A DNA stretch of 64,000 bases from Azomonas agilis (GCF_007830255.1 NZ_VLKG01000005.1:124001-188000); one strand, 5' to 3'. Shown: positions 1-9,552, counted from the first letter of the stretch. Made by a program: numbers and translations. Notes: generated from the sequence alone by a model not told the origin.

Positions 1-27
1 ACAAAAATCCCTGCAATAGCTAAGGCT

Positions 28-96
28 TTGTAGTGTGACTACTAAATTTTTATTAAAGGGGGCTGAATCCTTTTGAGTTTTGTAGTAAAACTACAA
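28..96 (+). promoter_or_regulatory. aceE promoter region with two GntR/FadR-type palindromes
   Basis: Two related inverted repeats lie upstream of aceE. The first is GTAGT-gtg-ACTAC at 30-42. The second is TTGTAGT-aaa-ACTACAA at 80-96, a perfect 17-base palindrome. Their centres are about 52 bases apart, close to five helical turns. The form TAGTNNNACTA fits the TNGTNNNACNA operator style of FadR-subfamily GntR regulators such as PdhR, which controls pyruvate dehydrogenase genes in enterobacteria. A weak promoter (TTGTAG at 28-33, 17-base spacer, TATTAA at 51-56) overlaps the first site. The regulator itself is not in the window. Confidence 0.5.
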
Positions 97-208
97 GCGC
101 CGGCCCACCAGCCAATAAAAATGCCAAGAACATACACGCCGACCCAAAAAGTCGGTAGTGAAAAACAGGTAACCGATTGTGGAAGCCTTTTCTGCACTGG
201 AGCAAAGC

Positions 209-2857
209 ATGCAAGACCTTGATCCTGTCGAAACTCAAGAGTGGCTGGATGCCCTTGAATCTGTCCTCGACCGTGAAGGTGAAGATCGCGCTCATTATCT
301 GCTGACCCGCATGGGCGAGTTAGCCAGCCGTACAGGAACACAACTTCCTTACGCTATTACCACGCCCTACCGCAATACCATTCCTGTTACCCACGAAGCA
401 CGCATGCCTGGCGATTTGTTCATGGAACGCCGCATTCGCTCCTTGGTACGTTGGAATGCGCTGGCGATGGTGATGCGGGCCAACAAAAAAGACCCTGATT
501 TGGGTGGCCACATTTCCTCCTTTGCCTCCAGTGCCACCCTGTATGACGTCGGTTTTAACTACTTCTTCAAAGCCCCGACCGAAGAACACGGCGGCGACCT
601 GATTTACTTCCAAGGCCACACCGCCCCCGGCGTGTATGCTCGTGCGTTCTTGGAAGGCCGTATCAGTGAAGACCAACTGAACAACTTCCGCCAAGAAGTG
701 GATGGTGAAGGCCTGTCCTCCTACCCACACCCTTGGCTGATGCCGGACTTCTGGCAGTTCCCCACCGTATCTATGGGTCTGGGCCCGATCCAAGCGATCT
801 ACCAAGCCCGCTTCATGAAGTATCTGGAGCATCGTGGCTTTATCCCTGCCGGTAAGCAAAAAGTCTGGTGCTTCCTAGGCGACGGTGAGACCGACGAGCC
901 CGAAGCCTTAGGTGCCATCGCACTGGCCGGTCGTGAGAAGCTGGACAACCTGATCTTCGTGATCAACTGTAACCTGCAACGTCTGGACGGCCCGGTACGC
1001 GGCAACGGCAAGATCATCCAAGAACTGGAAGGCGTGTTCCGTGGCGCTGACTGGAACGTGATCAAAGTGGTTTGGGGCCGCATGTGGGACCCACTGTTTG
1101 CCCAAGACAAAGAAGGCGCACTGCAACGCCGTATGGACCAAGTCGTCGACGGCGAGTACCAAAACTACAAGGCCAACAACGGCAAGTTTGTGCGCGAGCA
1201 CTTCTTCGGGGCCGATCCGCGTCTGCTGAAGATGGTGGAAAACCTCTCCGATGAGGAGGTATGGAAGCTCAACCGTGGCGGCCACGACCCATTCAAGGTC
1301 TATGCAGCCTACCACGAAGCTGTCAACCACAGCGGACAACCCACCGTGGTTCTGGCCAAAACCATTAAGGGTTACGGCACCGGCTCCGGTGAAGCGAAGA
1401 ACATCACCCACAACGTCAAGAAAGTGGATGCGGAAAGCCTGAAAGTCTTCCGTGACCGTTTTGACATTCCGGTGAAAGACGAAGATCTGGAAAAGCTGCC
1501 CTTCTATCGTCCGGACGCTGACAGTCCAGAGATGAAGTACCTGCGTAAGAGCCGTGAAGCTCTGGGTGGCTTTGTTCCTCAGCGCCGCGCGCGCAGCATC
1601 AGCATTCCGACTCCGCCGCTGGAAACCCTGAAGTCCATCCTCGACGGTACCGGCGATCGCGAAATCTCCAGCACCATGGCCTTCGTGCGTATCCTGTCGC
1701 AATTGGTTAAAGACAAGGATCTGGGCAGCCGTATCGTCCCCATCATCCCGGACGAAGCCCGTACCTTCGGTATGGAAGGCATGTTCCGTCAGCTGGGTAT
1801 CTACTCCTCCGTAGGTCAGCTGTACGAGCCTGTGGATAAAGACCAAGTGATGTTCTACCGCGAGGATAAGAAAGGCCAAATCCTCGAAGAAGGCATCAAC
1901 GAAGCCGGCGCGATGTCGAGCTGGATTGCCGCGGGTACTGCCTACAGTATCCACAACCAGCCCATGCTGCCCTTCTACGTCTTCTACTCCATGTTCGGCT
2001 TCCAGCGCATCGGCGATCTGGCGTGGGCCGCAGGCGACAGCCGTGCCCGTGGCTTCTTGATCGGCGGTACTTCAGGCCGTACCACCCTGAACGGTGAAGG
2101 CTTACAGCACGAAGACGGTCACAGCCACATTCTGGCCTCCACCGTTCCGAACTGCCGCACTTATGATCCCACCTTCGCGTACGAGCTGGCGGTGATCATC
2201 CGTGAGGGCATCCGTCAAATGACCGAAGAGCAGAAGGACATCTTCTACTACATCACGGTCATGAACGAAGCCTATGCCCACCCGGCCATGCCTGAAGGCG
2301 TGGAAGAGGGCATCATCAAAGGCATGTACCTGCTGGAAGAAGACAAGCGCGACGCCGCGCATCACGTTCAGCTGATGGGCTCTGGCACCATCCTGCGTGA
2401 AGTCATCGAAGGCGCGAAAATCCTGCGTGAAGACTACGGTATCGCCTCTGATGTCTGGAGCGTCACCAGCTTCAACGAACTGCGCCGCGAAGGTCTGGCC
2501 GTTGAGCGTTGGAACCGCCTGCATCCGTCCGAGAAGCCCAAGCAGACTTACGTTGAGCAGTGCTTAGGTGGACGTAAAGGCCCTGTGGTTGCCTCTACTG
2601 ACTACATGAAGCTGTTTGCGGATCAGATTCGTCAGTGGGTTCCGAGCCACGAGTACAAGGTACTGGGCACCGACGGCTTTGGCCGCAGCGACAGCCGCAA
2701 AAAACTGCGTCACTTCTTCGAGGTCGATCGTTACTGGGTGGTTTTGGCCGCTCTGGAAGCGCTGGTCGATCGGGGCGAATTAGAAGCACGCGTTCTGGGT
2801 GAAGCCATTGCACGCTTTGGCATCAACCCTGAAAAACTCAACCCACTGGACTGCTAA
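209..2857 (+). CDS. aceE: Pyruvate dehydrogenase E1 component (homodimeric type)
   Basis: This is the thiamine-diphosphate decarboxylase of the pyruvate dehydrogenase complex. It decarboxylates pyruvate and acetylates the lipoyl groups of E2 in the cytoplasm. The 882-residue product matches the homodimeric AceE family (about 885 residues). The ThDP motif runs from GDGE near residue 224 to INCN near 253, and the transketolase-like middle and C-terminal domains include DEARTFGMEG and GTDGFGRSD. I chose ATG 209, which has GGAG six bases upstream and gives the N-terminus MQDLDPVE usual in Pseudomonas. An in-frame GTG at 179 is possible but poorly supported. aceF follows after 11 bases, so the two form an operon. 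Confidence 0.97.
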   Translation: MQDLDPVETQEWLDALESVLDREGEDRAHYLLTRMGELASRTGTQLPYAITTPYRNTIPVTHEARMPGDLFMERRIRSLVRWNALAMVMRANKKDPDLGGHISSFASSATLYDVGFNYFFKAPTEEHGGDLIYFQGHTAPGVYARAFLEGRISEDQLNNFRQEVDGEGLSSYPHPWLMPDFWQFPTVSMGLGPIQAIYQARFMKYLEHRGFIPAGKQKVWCFLGDGETDEPEALGAIALAGREKLDNLIFVINCNLQRLDGPVRGNGKIIQELEGVFRGADWNVIKVVWGRMWDPLFAQDKEGALQRRMDQVVDGEYQNYKANNGKFVREHFFGADPRLLKMVENLSDEEVWKLNRGGHDPFKVYAAYHEAVNHSGQPTVVLAKTIKGYGTGSGEAKNITHNVKKVDAESLKVFRDRFDIPVKDEDLEKLPFYRPDADSPEMKYLRKSREALGGFVPQRRARSISIPTPPLETLKSILDGTGDREISSTMAFVRILSQLVKDKDLGSRIVPIIPDEARTFGMEGMFRQLGIYSSVGQLYEPVDKDQVMFYREDKKGQILEEGINEAGAMSSWIAAGTAYSIHNQPMLPFYVFYSMFGFQRIGDLAWAAGDSRARGFLIGGTSGRTTLNGEGLQHEDGHSHILASTVPNCRTYDPTFAYELAVIIREGIRQMTEEQKDIFYYITVMNEAYAHPAMPEGVEEGIIKGMYLLEEDKRDAAHHVQLMGSGTILREVIEGAKILREDYGIASDVWSVTSFNELRREGLAVERWNRLHPSEKPKQTYVEQCLGGRKGPVVASTDYMKLFADQIRQWVPSHEYKVLGTDGFGRSDSRKKLRHFFEVDRYWVVLAALEALVDRGELEARVLGEAIARFGINPEKLNPLDC

Positions 2858-2868
2858 GGAGACGCACC

Positions 2869-4479
2869 ATGAGTGAAGTGATTCGCGTACCCGATATTGG
2901 CACCGGTGCTGGTACCGTTATTGAACTGTTCGTTAAGGTAGGCGACCGTGTGGAAGCCGACCAAAGCCTGCTGACCCTAGAATCCGACAAGGCCAGCATG
3001 GAAATCCCTGCGCCCTTTGCCGGCGTGGTGAAAAGCATCAAGGTCAACCTGAACGACAAGATTAAAGAAGGCGACGAAATTCTGGAGCTGGAAGCCGAGG
3101 GCGCCAGCGCCGCGGCTCCTGCTGCACCGGCCCCTGTGGCCGAGCCCGCCAAAGCCGCTGAGCCCGCCCCTGTGGCAGCTCCGGCCGCCGCCACCGTGGA
3201 AAGCCTGCAGGAAGTTCGTGTTCCGGACATCGGCTCTGCGGGCAAAGCCAAGGTCATCGAGGTTTTGGTCAAAGCGGGTGACAGTGTCAGCCCTGAGCAA
3301 TCCTTGATTGTTCTGGAGTCCGACAAAGCCAGTATGGAAATTCCCTCACCCGTCGCGGGTGTGGTGGAAAGCGTCAGCGTTCAATTGAATGCTGAAGTAG
3401 CCACCGGTGATCTGATTCTGAATCTGAAGGTGACTTCAGCGGCTTCTGCTCCAGCAGCTGCACCTAAAGCCGCTGCACCGGCAGCAGCTCCGGCTCCTGT
3501 CGCTGAAAAAGCTCCGGCCGCTGCTGCTCCAGCGCCTGTAACGGCGGCTCCGGCTAAGGATGCCAGCAAAGTACACGCCGGCCCCGCTGTGCGCCTGCTG
3601 GCTCGTGAGTTTGGCGTAGATCTGGCCGTGGTTCCGGCCACTGGCCCCAAAGGTCGTATCCTGAAGGAAGACGTACAGCTGTACGTCAAAACCATCCTGC
3701 AACAAGGCAAATCGGCCGGTGGTGCAGCGGTTACTGGCGGTGCTGGCATTCCGCCAATTCCTGCGGTGGACTTCAGCAAGTTCGGTGCGATTGAAGAAGT
3801 GCCGATGACGCGCCTGATGCAGGTAGGTGCAGCCAACCTGCACCGCAGCTGGCTGAACGTGCCCCACGTGACTCAATTTGAGTCCGCCGACATCACCGAG
3901 ATGGAAGCCTTCCGTATTGCACAGAAAGCCGTCGCAGAAAAAGCTGGTGTCAAACTGACCCTGCTGCCGATTCTGCTGAAAATCTGTGCCCACATGCTGA
4001 AGGAAATGCCCGACTTCAACAGCTCCTTGGCCCCCAGTGGCGCGGCGCTGATTCGTAAGAAGTATGTGCACATCGGTTTTGCCGTGGATACACCCGATGG
4101 CCTGCTGGTTCCCGTCATCCGTGACGTCGACCAAAAGAGCCTGCTGCAACTGGCCGCCGAGGCCGCTGAGCTGGCCGCTAAAGCGCGCAGCAAAAAGCTG
4201 TCTCCCGATGCCATGCAAGGTGCTTGCTTCACCATTTCCAGCCTCGGTCACATTGGCGGCACCGGCTTTACGCCGATCGTCAACGCGCCGGAAGTGGCAA
4301 TCCTCGGTGTTTCCAAAGCCACCATGCAACCGGTTTGGGACGGTAAGGCCTTCCAGCCTCGCCTGATGCTGCCGTTGTCGCTGTCCTACGACCACCGCGT
4401 CATCAATGGAGCTTCAGCGGCTCAATTTACCCGCCGTCTGGGTGAGCTGCTGGCCGATATCCGTACTCTGCTGCTGTAA
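2869..4479 (+). CDS. aceF: Dihydrolipoamide acetyltransferase (pyruvate dehydrogenase E2)
   Basis: E2 core of pyruvate dehydrogenase; it carries acetyl groups on lipoyl-lysine arms and transfers them to CoA. The 536-residue chain has two N-terminal lipoyl domains (about 2-75 and 117-190), each with ESDKASMEIP around the modified lysine (near 43 and 152). They are separated by Ala/Pro-rich linkers. A peripheral-subunit-binding domain lies near 240-275 and the catalytic domain spans about 300-536, with DHRVINGA near residue 507 holding the active-site histidine. AAGGAG precedes the ATG. It follows aceE directly, and a hairpin terminator lies just downstream. No E3 (lpd) gene is adjacent. Confidence 0.97.
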   Translation: MSEVIRVPDIGTGAGTVIELFVKVGDRVEADQSLLTLESDKASMEIPAPFAGVVKSIKVNLNDKIKEGDEILELEAEGASAAAPAAPAPVAEPAKAAEPAPVAAPAAATVESLQEVRVPDIGSAGKAKVIEVLVKAGDSVSPEQSLIVLESDKASMEIPSPVAGVVESVSVQLNAEVATGDLILNLKVTSAASAPAAAPKAAAPAAAPAPVAEKAPAAAAPAPVTAAPAKDASKVHAGPAVRLLAREFGVDLAVVPATGPKGRILKEDVQLYVKTILQQGKSAGGAAVTGGAGIPPIPAVDFSKFGAIEEVPMTRLMQVGAANLHRSWLNVPHVTQFESADITEMEAFRIAQKAVAEKAGVKLTLLPILLKICAHMLKEMPDFNSSLAPSGAALIRKKYVHIGFAVDTPDGLLVPVIRDVDQKSLLQLAAEAAELAAKARSKKLSPDAMQGACFTISSLGHIGGTGFTPIVNAPEVAILGVSKATMQPVWDGKAFQPRLMLPLSLSYDHRVINGASAAQFTRRLGELLADIRTLLL

Positions 4480-4504
4480 TTTCTAATAGCTTCTCGCTCC
4501 TACG

Positions 4505-4546
4505 AACGAGCCCCTTTATAAATAATTAAAGAGGGCTCGTTTTTTA
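4505..4546 (+). terminator. Rho-independent terminator after aceF
   Basis: ACGAGCCC-CTTT pairs with AAAG-(A)-GGGCTCGT around an A/T-rich loop and is followed by a run of T residues. It sits 25 bases after the aceF stop, as expected for the end of the aceEF operon. Confidence 0.85.
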
Positions 4547-4636
4547 TTGGAATGTTTGATAAAAGCTAAAGGATAGCTTTGGTTCGGGTGCGGTAAGTTT
4601 TTTGAGTGTCTCGGATAATTAACAATAAAAATAAGT

Positions 4637-5128
4637 GTGTTTGAACCTGTTTGTGGTTGCTTAGGCTTGTCGAATAAGTCTGGGTTTTACTCCAACATCA
4701 AACGCCATTCGAGCGGTTATAATGTGAATATCCAATGGTCGATACCCCGCTATAGAGCATTAAAAACCCAGAACCTTTGTGATGGGTCACCGTTAATTCC
4801 AAGGACTGCTCCGCTTGGGTTTTTAAGTTTCGTGCGTGAACACACCTTGGCTTGGAGATCCTGTTTTTTAGCATCCACAAGGGAGCCCCGCGAGCTTGAG
4901 CGAAATATCACAGCATTGAGCCTAGCTGAGGGTATAGCCTATGCTCAGCATATAGACTTAACTGAGCCAATTCGGCAGCTATTATACAAAGATATAGCGC
5001 ATCAAATGATGCAAAAAGGCTACTATCCGGTCAGTGATCACCGGCGAGTGTCCCAAAGGTTATGGAAGCTTCTGGACGTGGGCAAATGGAAGGATTGGAC
5101 TCCTCTTTATTGCAGGGTCATTTGGTGA
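4637..5128 (+). CDS. Doubtful open frame in the aceF to GGDEF/EAL gap
   Basis: The 580-base gap after the aceF terminator holds one long open frame of 163 codons. Its N-terminal half looks non-coding, with low protein character and many codons unlike its neighbours. The C-terminal half, from about residue 90, reads more like a protein, with a charged helical stretch ending in aromatic residues. I recognise no family. It overlaps the widest reading of the next gene by 67 bases. The gap also contains an 11-base inverted repeat (TTAAAAACCCA at 4760-4770 and its complement at 4816-4826). It may be a decayed gene or simply the leader of the next gene. Confidence 0.2.
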   Translation: MFEPVCGCLGLSNKSGFYSNIKRHSSGYNVNIQWSIPRYRALKTQNLCDGSPLIPRTAPLGFLSFVREHTLAWRSCFLASTREPRELERNITALSLAEGIAYAQHIDLTEPIRQLLYKDIAHQMMQKGYYPVSDHRRVSQRLWKLLDVGKWKDWTPLYCRVIW

Positions 5129-7344
5129 TTTCTGGAGGAATGTCGGAGCCAATGGTACGAGACCCAATGCAACAGATTGGTCGAGCACGCGCCCAACAAC
5201 GCCTCATAGCCCAGTTGGCCAGTCGGCCCTATGGCCAATCTTCTTTACAGGAAGCCGCTTGTCTTATTGTTCGAGCTGCTGTAGACACCTGCGGTGTCAG
5301 CCGGGCCAGTCTATGGTTGATCCAGAATGGCCTATTTCTGCCTTTGGCGCGCTCCTCCCGTACCGAGGAGATGTCGAGCCCTCCCTTAGATGCACACCAA
5401 TGCCCACAATACTGGGAGGCGCTTAACCTAGAGCGTGTCCTTGATGTGCGTGACGCTTGGAATGATCCTAGAACCTGTGAGCGGCTGGAGGATTTTCAAA
5501 GCCGTCAGGTGATGTCTGTATTGGAGGTTGGAATCCGCAATGCAGGAGCCTTGGTCGGTGTCTTACGTTTAGAGCAGATGGATCATCAGCGCGCATGGCA
5601 TTTGGATGAAACCGCCTTCGCCAAAGAGTTAGCAGACCATTTTGCCCAATTGATGGCTAATCAGCGCTGTTTGGATGCCAACCATTCGCGGCATTTATTT
5701 CAGCGGGCGATTGATCAGACATCCAGTGCCTGCTTGTTGATAGACAGAAGCGGGCGTATTGAATACGCCAATCCCAGCTTTACCACCATTACCCAATTTA
5801 CCGCAGAAGAGGTTCAAGGCCGCCACCTAGCTGACCTACCTGCTTTGGAAAACCTAGGGCGCATTTTGCGTGATGCGATGGGCTCTTTAGCCTGTAACAG
5901 CAGTTGGCAGGGCGAGTTTTGCAGCCGGCGTAAAGACCAAACGCCTTATTGGGGTCATTTGTCCGTTTCCAAGATTTTTGATGAGCAGCAGCATCTCACC
6001 CATTACATCATCATTTATGAAGATATTACGGAAGCTCGTTTAGCGCGCCAACAGATTGAGCGCTTGGCCTATACCGACAGCCTAACGGGATTACCCAACC
6101 GAATCTGCTTTATTCAGCAGTTAGAAGCACGCTTAACCCATAAGCACGATGAGCATTTGGCGTTGCTGTTGGTAGATGTGGATAACTTCAAACGTATTAA
6201 CGACAGCTTTGGCCATAACATAGGCGACAAGCTGTTGGTACGTCTTGCTCAACGTTTGCATAGCGCTTTGGGGTTACACGGTTTTGTGGCGCGTTTTGCC
6301 AGTAATGAATTTGCAATACTGATGTATGAGACCGATTTTGAAAGCGGTTTGGCTTTAGCCCAGCAATTGGTCTGTAGCTTGGATGATCCTATTTGCATCG
6401 ACGATCAGCAAATCAATATCAGCGGTTCGGTGGGGTTAGCCTGTGCTCCAATCCACGGCCATGACCCTCAAGCTTTGCTAAAACATGCTGGATTGGCTTT
6501 GCGTAAAGCTAAGACCAACGGCAAGAATCAAGTCCAAGCTTTTAGTGAAACCCTAAATGCTGAAGCTGAATTTCGGTTGTTTTTAGAAAATAATCTGCGT
6601 TTAGCTTTAAGTCAGAACGAGTTGGCCGTGTACTACCAGCCGAAAGTGTGTCTACGCACAGGACGTTTGGTGGGGATGGAAGCCTTACTGCGTTGGAATC
6701 ATCCCGAGCGTGGCATGATTCGCCCCGATCAATTTATCCCGGTAGCCGAAGAAACCGGGCTGATTGTCCCCATCGGTAATTGGGCCGCCCGCCAAGCCTG
6801 CCGTATGGGTGCGCATTTATATCATCTGGGAATGGGTGAGCTGCACATGGCAATCAACCTATCTCCGCGTCAATTTGCTGACCCTGATCTGGTGGATAAG
6901 CTGCGTGCCATATTGCAGGAGGAACAGCTTCCGCCCCATTTGTTGGAGTTGGAGCTGACCGAAAGCTTGTTACTGGATGCCACCGACATGACCCATCGAA
7001 AGCTGAATGAATTCAAGGCTATGGGCATCACCCTAGCGATGGATGATTTTGGCACGGGCTATTCCTCCTTAAGTTACCTGAAAAAATTCCCGATTGATGT
7101 GATCAAAATTGATCGCAGCTTTGTTAAAGATATTCCCGATAATCAAGACGATATGGAAATCACCTCCGCTGTGGTTGCGATGGCCCACAACCTGCGGCTT
7201 AAAGTGGTAGCCGAGGGCGTGGAGACAGGACAACAATTGCAGTTTTTAAGACGACAGCGCTGTGATATTGGGCAGGGTTATTTGTTTGACCGCCCCATTC
7301 CGGGGCCAGAGCTGGTGGCTCAGTTGCAACGCTATCAGCAATAG
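5062..7344 (+). CDS. GAF-PAS-GGDEF-EAL signalling protein, probable c-di-GMP phosphodiesterase
   Basis: Cytoplasmic cyclic-di-GMP turnover protein of up to 760 residues. A GAF domain (about 50-190) is followed by PAS (about 212-330), GGDEF (about 345-500) and EAL (about 515-760). The GGDEF signature is degenerate: ASNEF near residue 412 replaces GGDEF, so cyclase activity is unlikely. The EAL domain keeps EALLRW, NLSPRQF, ELTES, DDFGTGYSS and AEGVET, so it should hydrolyse c-di-GMP. No membrane segment is seen. The start is uncertain: ATG 5062 gives the longest frame, and ATG 5140 (GGAGG only one base upstream) and ATG 5152 are alternatives. The input signal for GAF/PAS is unknown. Confidence 0.88.
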   Translation: MEASGRGQMEGLDSSLLQGHLVISGGMSEPMVRDPMQQIGRARAQQRLIAQLASRPYGQSSLQEAACLIVRAAVDTCGVSRASLWLIQNGLFLPLARSSRTEEMSSPPLDAHQCPQYWEALNLERVLDVRDAWNDPRTCERLEDFQSRQVMSVLEVGIRNAGALVGVLRLEQMDHQRAWHLDETAFAKELADHFAQLMANQRCLDANHSRHLFQRAIDQTSSACLLIDRSGRIEYANPSFTTITQFTAEEVQGRHLADLPALENLGRILRDAMGSLACNSSWQGEFCSRRKDQTPYWGHLSVSKIFDEQQHLTHYIIIYEDITEARLARQQIERLAYTDSLTGLPNRICFIQQLEARLTHKHDEHLALLLVDVDNFKRINDSFGHNIGDKLLVRLAQRLHSALGLHGFVARFASNEFAILMYETDFESGLALAQQLVCSLDDPICIDDQQINISGSVGLACAPIHGHDPQALLKHAGLALRKAKTNGKNQVQAFSETLNAEAEFRLFLENNLRLALSQNELAVYYQPKVCLRTGRLVGMEALLRWNHPERGMIRPDQFIPVAEETGLIVPIGNWAARQACRMGAHLYHLGMGELHMAINLSPRQFADPDLVDKLRAILQEEQLPPHLLELELTESLLLDATDMTHRKLNEFKAMGITLAMDDFGTGYSSLSYLKKFPIDVIKIDRSFVKDIPDNQDDMEITSAVVAMAHNLRLKVVAEGVETGQQLQFLRRQRCDIGQGYLFDRPIPGPELVAQLQRYQQ

Positions 7345-7404
7345 TAAGCGACTGAAATAGCAGGCCTTTTCCAGTGTGCTGGGAATACTTAGGAGGAGTT
7401 TTTG

Positions 7405-8040
7405 ATGCGTTCCATCTTAGAAACAATGCCTCTCCCTACGCCCGATCAATGCTTACCGGGACGCACGACTCCCATGCCCGTACCAAAACAGCACTTTGTG
7501 ACCCAAAATCCTTTGGTTCCCCCTTTTCCAGAACCTTTACAGCAGGCGGTGTTTGGAATGGGGTGTTTTTGGGGTGTAGAGCGCTGCTTTTGGCAGTTAC
7601 CAGGCGTTTGGACAACAGCAGCAGGCTATGCAGGCGGACACACGCCCAATCCCACGTATGAGGAAGTTTGTTCGGGACTAACCGGCCATGCTGAAGTGGT
7701 GCGGGTAGTGTTCGACCCTAGACAGATTGAATACCTTGATTTGCTTAAGGTGTTCTGGGCTCGGCATGATCCCACACAGGGGATGCGTCAGGGGAATGAT
7801 GTGGGGACTCAATACCGCTCGGTGATTTATTGCATGAATGCAGAGCAACGAGCCTTAGCCGAGGAAAGCCGGACGCATTTCCAACCCTTATTAGTGCGGG
7901 CAGGTTTTGCGAACATCACCACAGAGATTGCGGACGCTCCGCCGTTTTACTACGCCGAAGCCTATCACCAGCAGTATTTGGCCAAAAATCCAGAAGGATA
8001 CTGTGGTTTGCGAGGTACAGGAGTTTGCCTGCCTGTATAG
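7405..8040 (+). CDS. msrA: Peptide-methionine (S)-S-oxide reductase MsrA
   Basis: Reduces methionine-S-sulfoxide in oxidised proteins, using thioredoxin for recycling. The 211-residue protein carries the catalytic GCFWG motif (Cys54) followed by the conserved region around [15 protein letters not shown], and ends with a conserved C-terminal segment ([13 protein letters not shown]) holding likely resolving cysteines. Length fits MsrA of the E. coli type, which has an N-terminal extension. ATG 7405 follows AGGAGGAG with good spacing; a TTG three bases earlier is less likely. It lies convergent to glyA, with a shared perfect hairpin between the two genes. Confidence 0.95.
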   Translation: MRSILETMPLPTPDQCLPGRTTPMPVPKQHFVTQNPLVPPFPEPLQQAVFGMGCFWGVERCFWQLPGVWTTAAGYAGGHTPNPTYEEVCSGLTGHAEVVRVVFDPRQIEYLDLLKVFWARHDPTQGMRQGNDVGTQYRSVIYCMNAEQRALAEESRTHFQPLLVRAGFANITTEIADAPPFYYAEAYHQQYLAKNPEGYCGLRGTGVCLPV

Positions 8041-8044
8041 AACA

Positions 8045-8070
8045 CTAAGGCTGTCTTAGGACAGCCTTAG
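8045..8070. terminator. Bidirectional terminator between msrA and glyA
   Basis: CTAAGGCTGTC at 8045-8055 pairs perfectly with GACAGCCTTAG at 8060-8070 around a four-base loop. It lies between two convergent genes and can serve both, although neither side has a long T run. Confidence 0.7.
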
Positions 8071-8080
8071 CTTAAAGCGA

Positions 8081-9337
8081 TTAGCGACCGTAGACCGGCA
8101 GACGGGTGCAGATGGCTTGAACCTTCTCGCGTACCGCATCCACTACCGATTCGTCACCCATGTTTTGCAGAATATCGCAGATCCAGCCCGCCAGTTCGCG
8201 GCATTCCACTTCAGTAAAGCCCCGGGTAGTGACCGCAGGGGTTCCGATCCGCAGGCCAGAGGTTACAAAAGGTGAACGTGGATCATTGGGAACGGTATTT
8301 TTGTTGACTGTGATGAAAGCACGACCTAAAGCCGCGTCTGCGTCTTTGCCGGTGATATCTTGCTTGATCAGGGATAACAAAAACAGATGGTTCTCTGTAC
8401 CGCCAGATACCACGTCAAAGCCGCGATCAATAAACACCTGAGCCATGGCTTTGGCGTTTTTCACCACTTGCTGCTGGTAGGTTTTGAACTCAGGAGTCAG
8501 GGCTTCTTTAAAACACACGGCTTTGGCCGCGATGACGTGCATCAAGGGGCCGCCTTGACCGCCGGGGAATACTGCCGAGTTGAGTTTTTTCTCAATTTCC
8601 TCGTTGGCTTTGGCCAGAATTAGGCCACCGCGTGGGCCACGCAGGGTTTTGTGGGTGGTGGTGGTCACTACATCGGCGAAAGGCACGGGGTTGGGGTATA
8701 CGCCCGCCGCTACCAGACCGGCCACGTGAGCCATATCCACAAACAGGTAAGCGCCTACTTTATCGGCGATGGCACGAAAACGGGGAAAGTCCAAAACCTG
8801 AGAGTAAGCTGAGAAACCAGCAATGATCATCTTAGGCTGATGCTCAACGGCCAGACGTTCTACTTCGTCGTAATCAATCAGGCCAGTTTCAGTATTCAGA
8901 CCGTACTGCACGGCTTTGTAGATTTTGCCGGAGAAGTTCACCGAAGCGCCGTGGGTCAGGTGGCCACCGTGGGCTAAGCTCATGCCCAGTACGGTATCGC
9001 CCGGTTGTACCAGCGCTTGGAATACCGCACTGTTGGCTTGGGAACCGGCATGGGGCTGCACGTTGGCATAGTCTGCGCCGAACAATTCTTTAGCACGGGC
9101 GATGGCCAGTTGCTCGACGATGTCCACGTATTCGCAGCCACCGTAGTAACGCTTGCTTGGGTAGCCTTCGGCGTATTTGTTGGTCAGTACACTGCCCTGT
9201 GCTTCCATTACGGCGGGGCTGGTGTAGTTTTCAGAGGCGATCAGCTCAATGTGATCTTCTTGACGCTGGGCCTCCTGTTGCATGGCAGCAAATAGATCGG
9301 CGTCGTAGCGGGCAAGGGTCAAGTCACGGCTGAACAT
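8081..9337 (-). CDS. glyA: Serine hydroxymethyltransferase
   Basis: PLP enzyme that interconverts serine and glycine and feeds one-carbon units to tetrahydrofolate in the cytoplasm. The 418-residue protein matches the family length and begins MFSRDLTLA, as in Pseudomonas. Typical motifs include SGSANY-equivalent [24 protein letters not shown] and the PLP-lysine stretch [15 protein letters not shown] near residue 229. I use ATG 9337, which has AGGTG eight bases upstream; a TTG at 9343 is the alternative. A 15-base palindrome lies in the promoter region. psiE is the gene upstream on the same strand, about 250 bases away. Confidence 0.97.
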   Translation of the reverse strand: MFSRDLTLARYDADLFAAMQQEAQRQEDHIELIASENYTSPAVMEAQGSVLTNKYAEGYPSKRYYGGCEYVDIVEQLAIARAKELFGADYANVQPHAGSQANSAVFQALVQPGDTVLGMSLAHGGHLTHGASVNFSGKIYKAVQYGLNTETGLIDYDEVERLAVEHQPKMIIAGFSAYSQVLDFPRFRAIADKVGAYLFVDMAHVAGLVAAGVYPNPVPFADVVTTTTHKTLRGPRGGLILAKANEEIEKKLNSAVFPGGQGGPLMHVIAAKAVCFKEALTPEFKTYQQQVVKNAKAMAQVFIDRGFDVVSGGTENHLFLLSLIKQDITGKDADAALGRAFITVNKNTVPNDPRSPFVTSGLRIGTPAVTTRGFTEVECRELAGWICDILQNMGDESVVDAVREKVQAICTRLPVYGR

Positions 9338-9403
9338 GGGCAAGTCACCTGAAAACGGTCGGTAGAAGCGGATAATTCTACCCTATCCAGTCTAATCCGG
9401 CAT

Positions 9404-9418
9404 ATGAGCACTGCTCAT
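9404..9418. promoter_or_regulatory. Palindromic operator candidate upstream of glyA
   Basis: ATGAGCA-c-TGCTCAT is a perfect 7+1+7 palindrome about 65 bases before the glyA start, in the likely promoter area. It resembles no regulator site that I can name with confidence. Confidence 0.35.
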
Positions 9419-9457
9419 ACGGCGCTAAAGTCTTTTTCAGGGAGGCATTTTAGACTG

Positions 9458-9552
9458 ACCAAAGCCAGCTCTTAGAGCACTGGCTTTGGTGGGAGGAATT
9501 GCCCTGAGCTTTTGATGAACTACTCAAGGAGTTGAGTAATACACCTCAGGGC
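9458..9552. repeat. Structured intergenic element with nested inverted repeats
   Basis: Two hairpins lie between psiE and glyA. ACCAAAGCCAG (9458-9468) pairs with CTGGCTTTGGT (9480-9490). Next, GCCCTGAG (9501-9508) pairs with CTCAGGGC (9545-9552) and encloses TACTCAA/TTGAGTA (9521-9527/9532-9538). Neither has a T tract on either strand, so a classical terminator role is unclear. They could act together as the transcript end of psiE or form a repeat element. Confidence 0.45.

Noticed and set aside
908-1954. Long minus-strand open frame (348 codons) inside aceE, and similar long antisense frames in aceF, recC, hisA and thiC
   Set aside because: They are shadows of strongly coding plus- or minus-strand genes, with no ribosome sites or recognisable domains.
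4698-4880. Minus-strand 60-codon frame in the aceF downstream gap
   Set aside because: No family, no ribosome site, and it overlaps the doubtful plus-strand frame. The gap is probably mostly non-coding.
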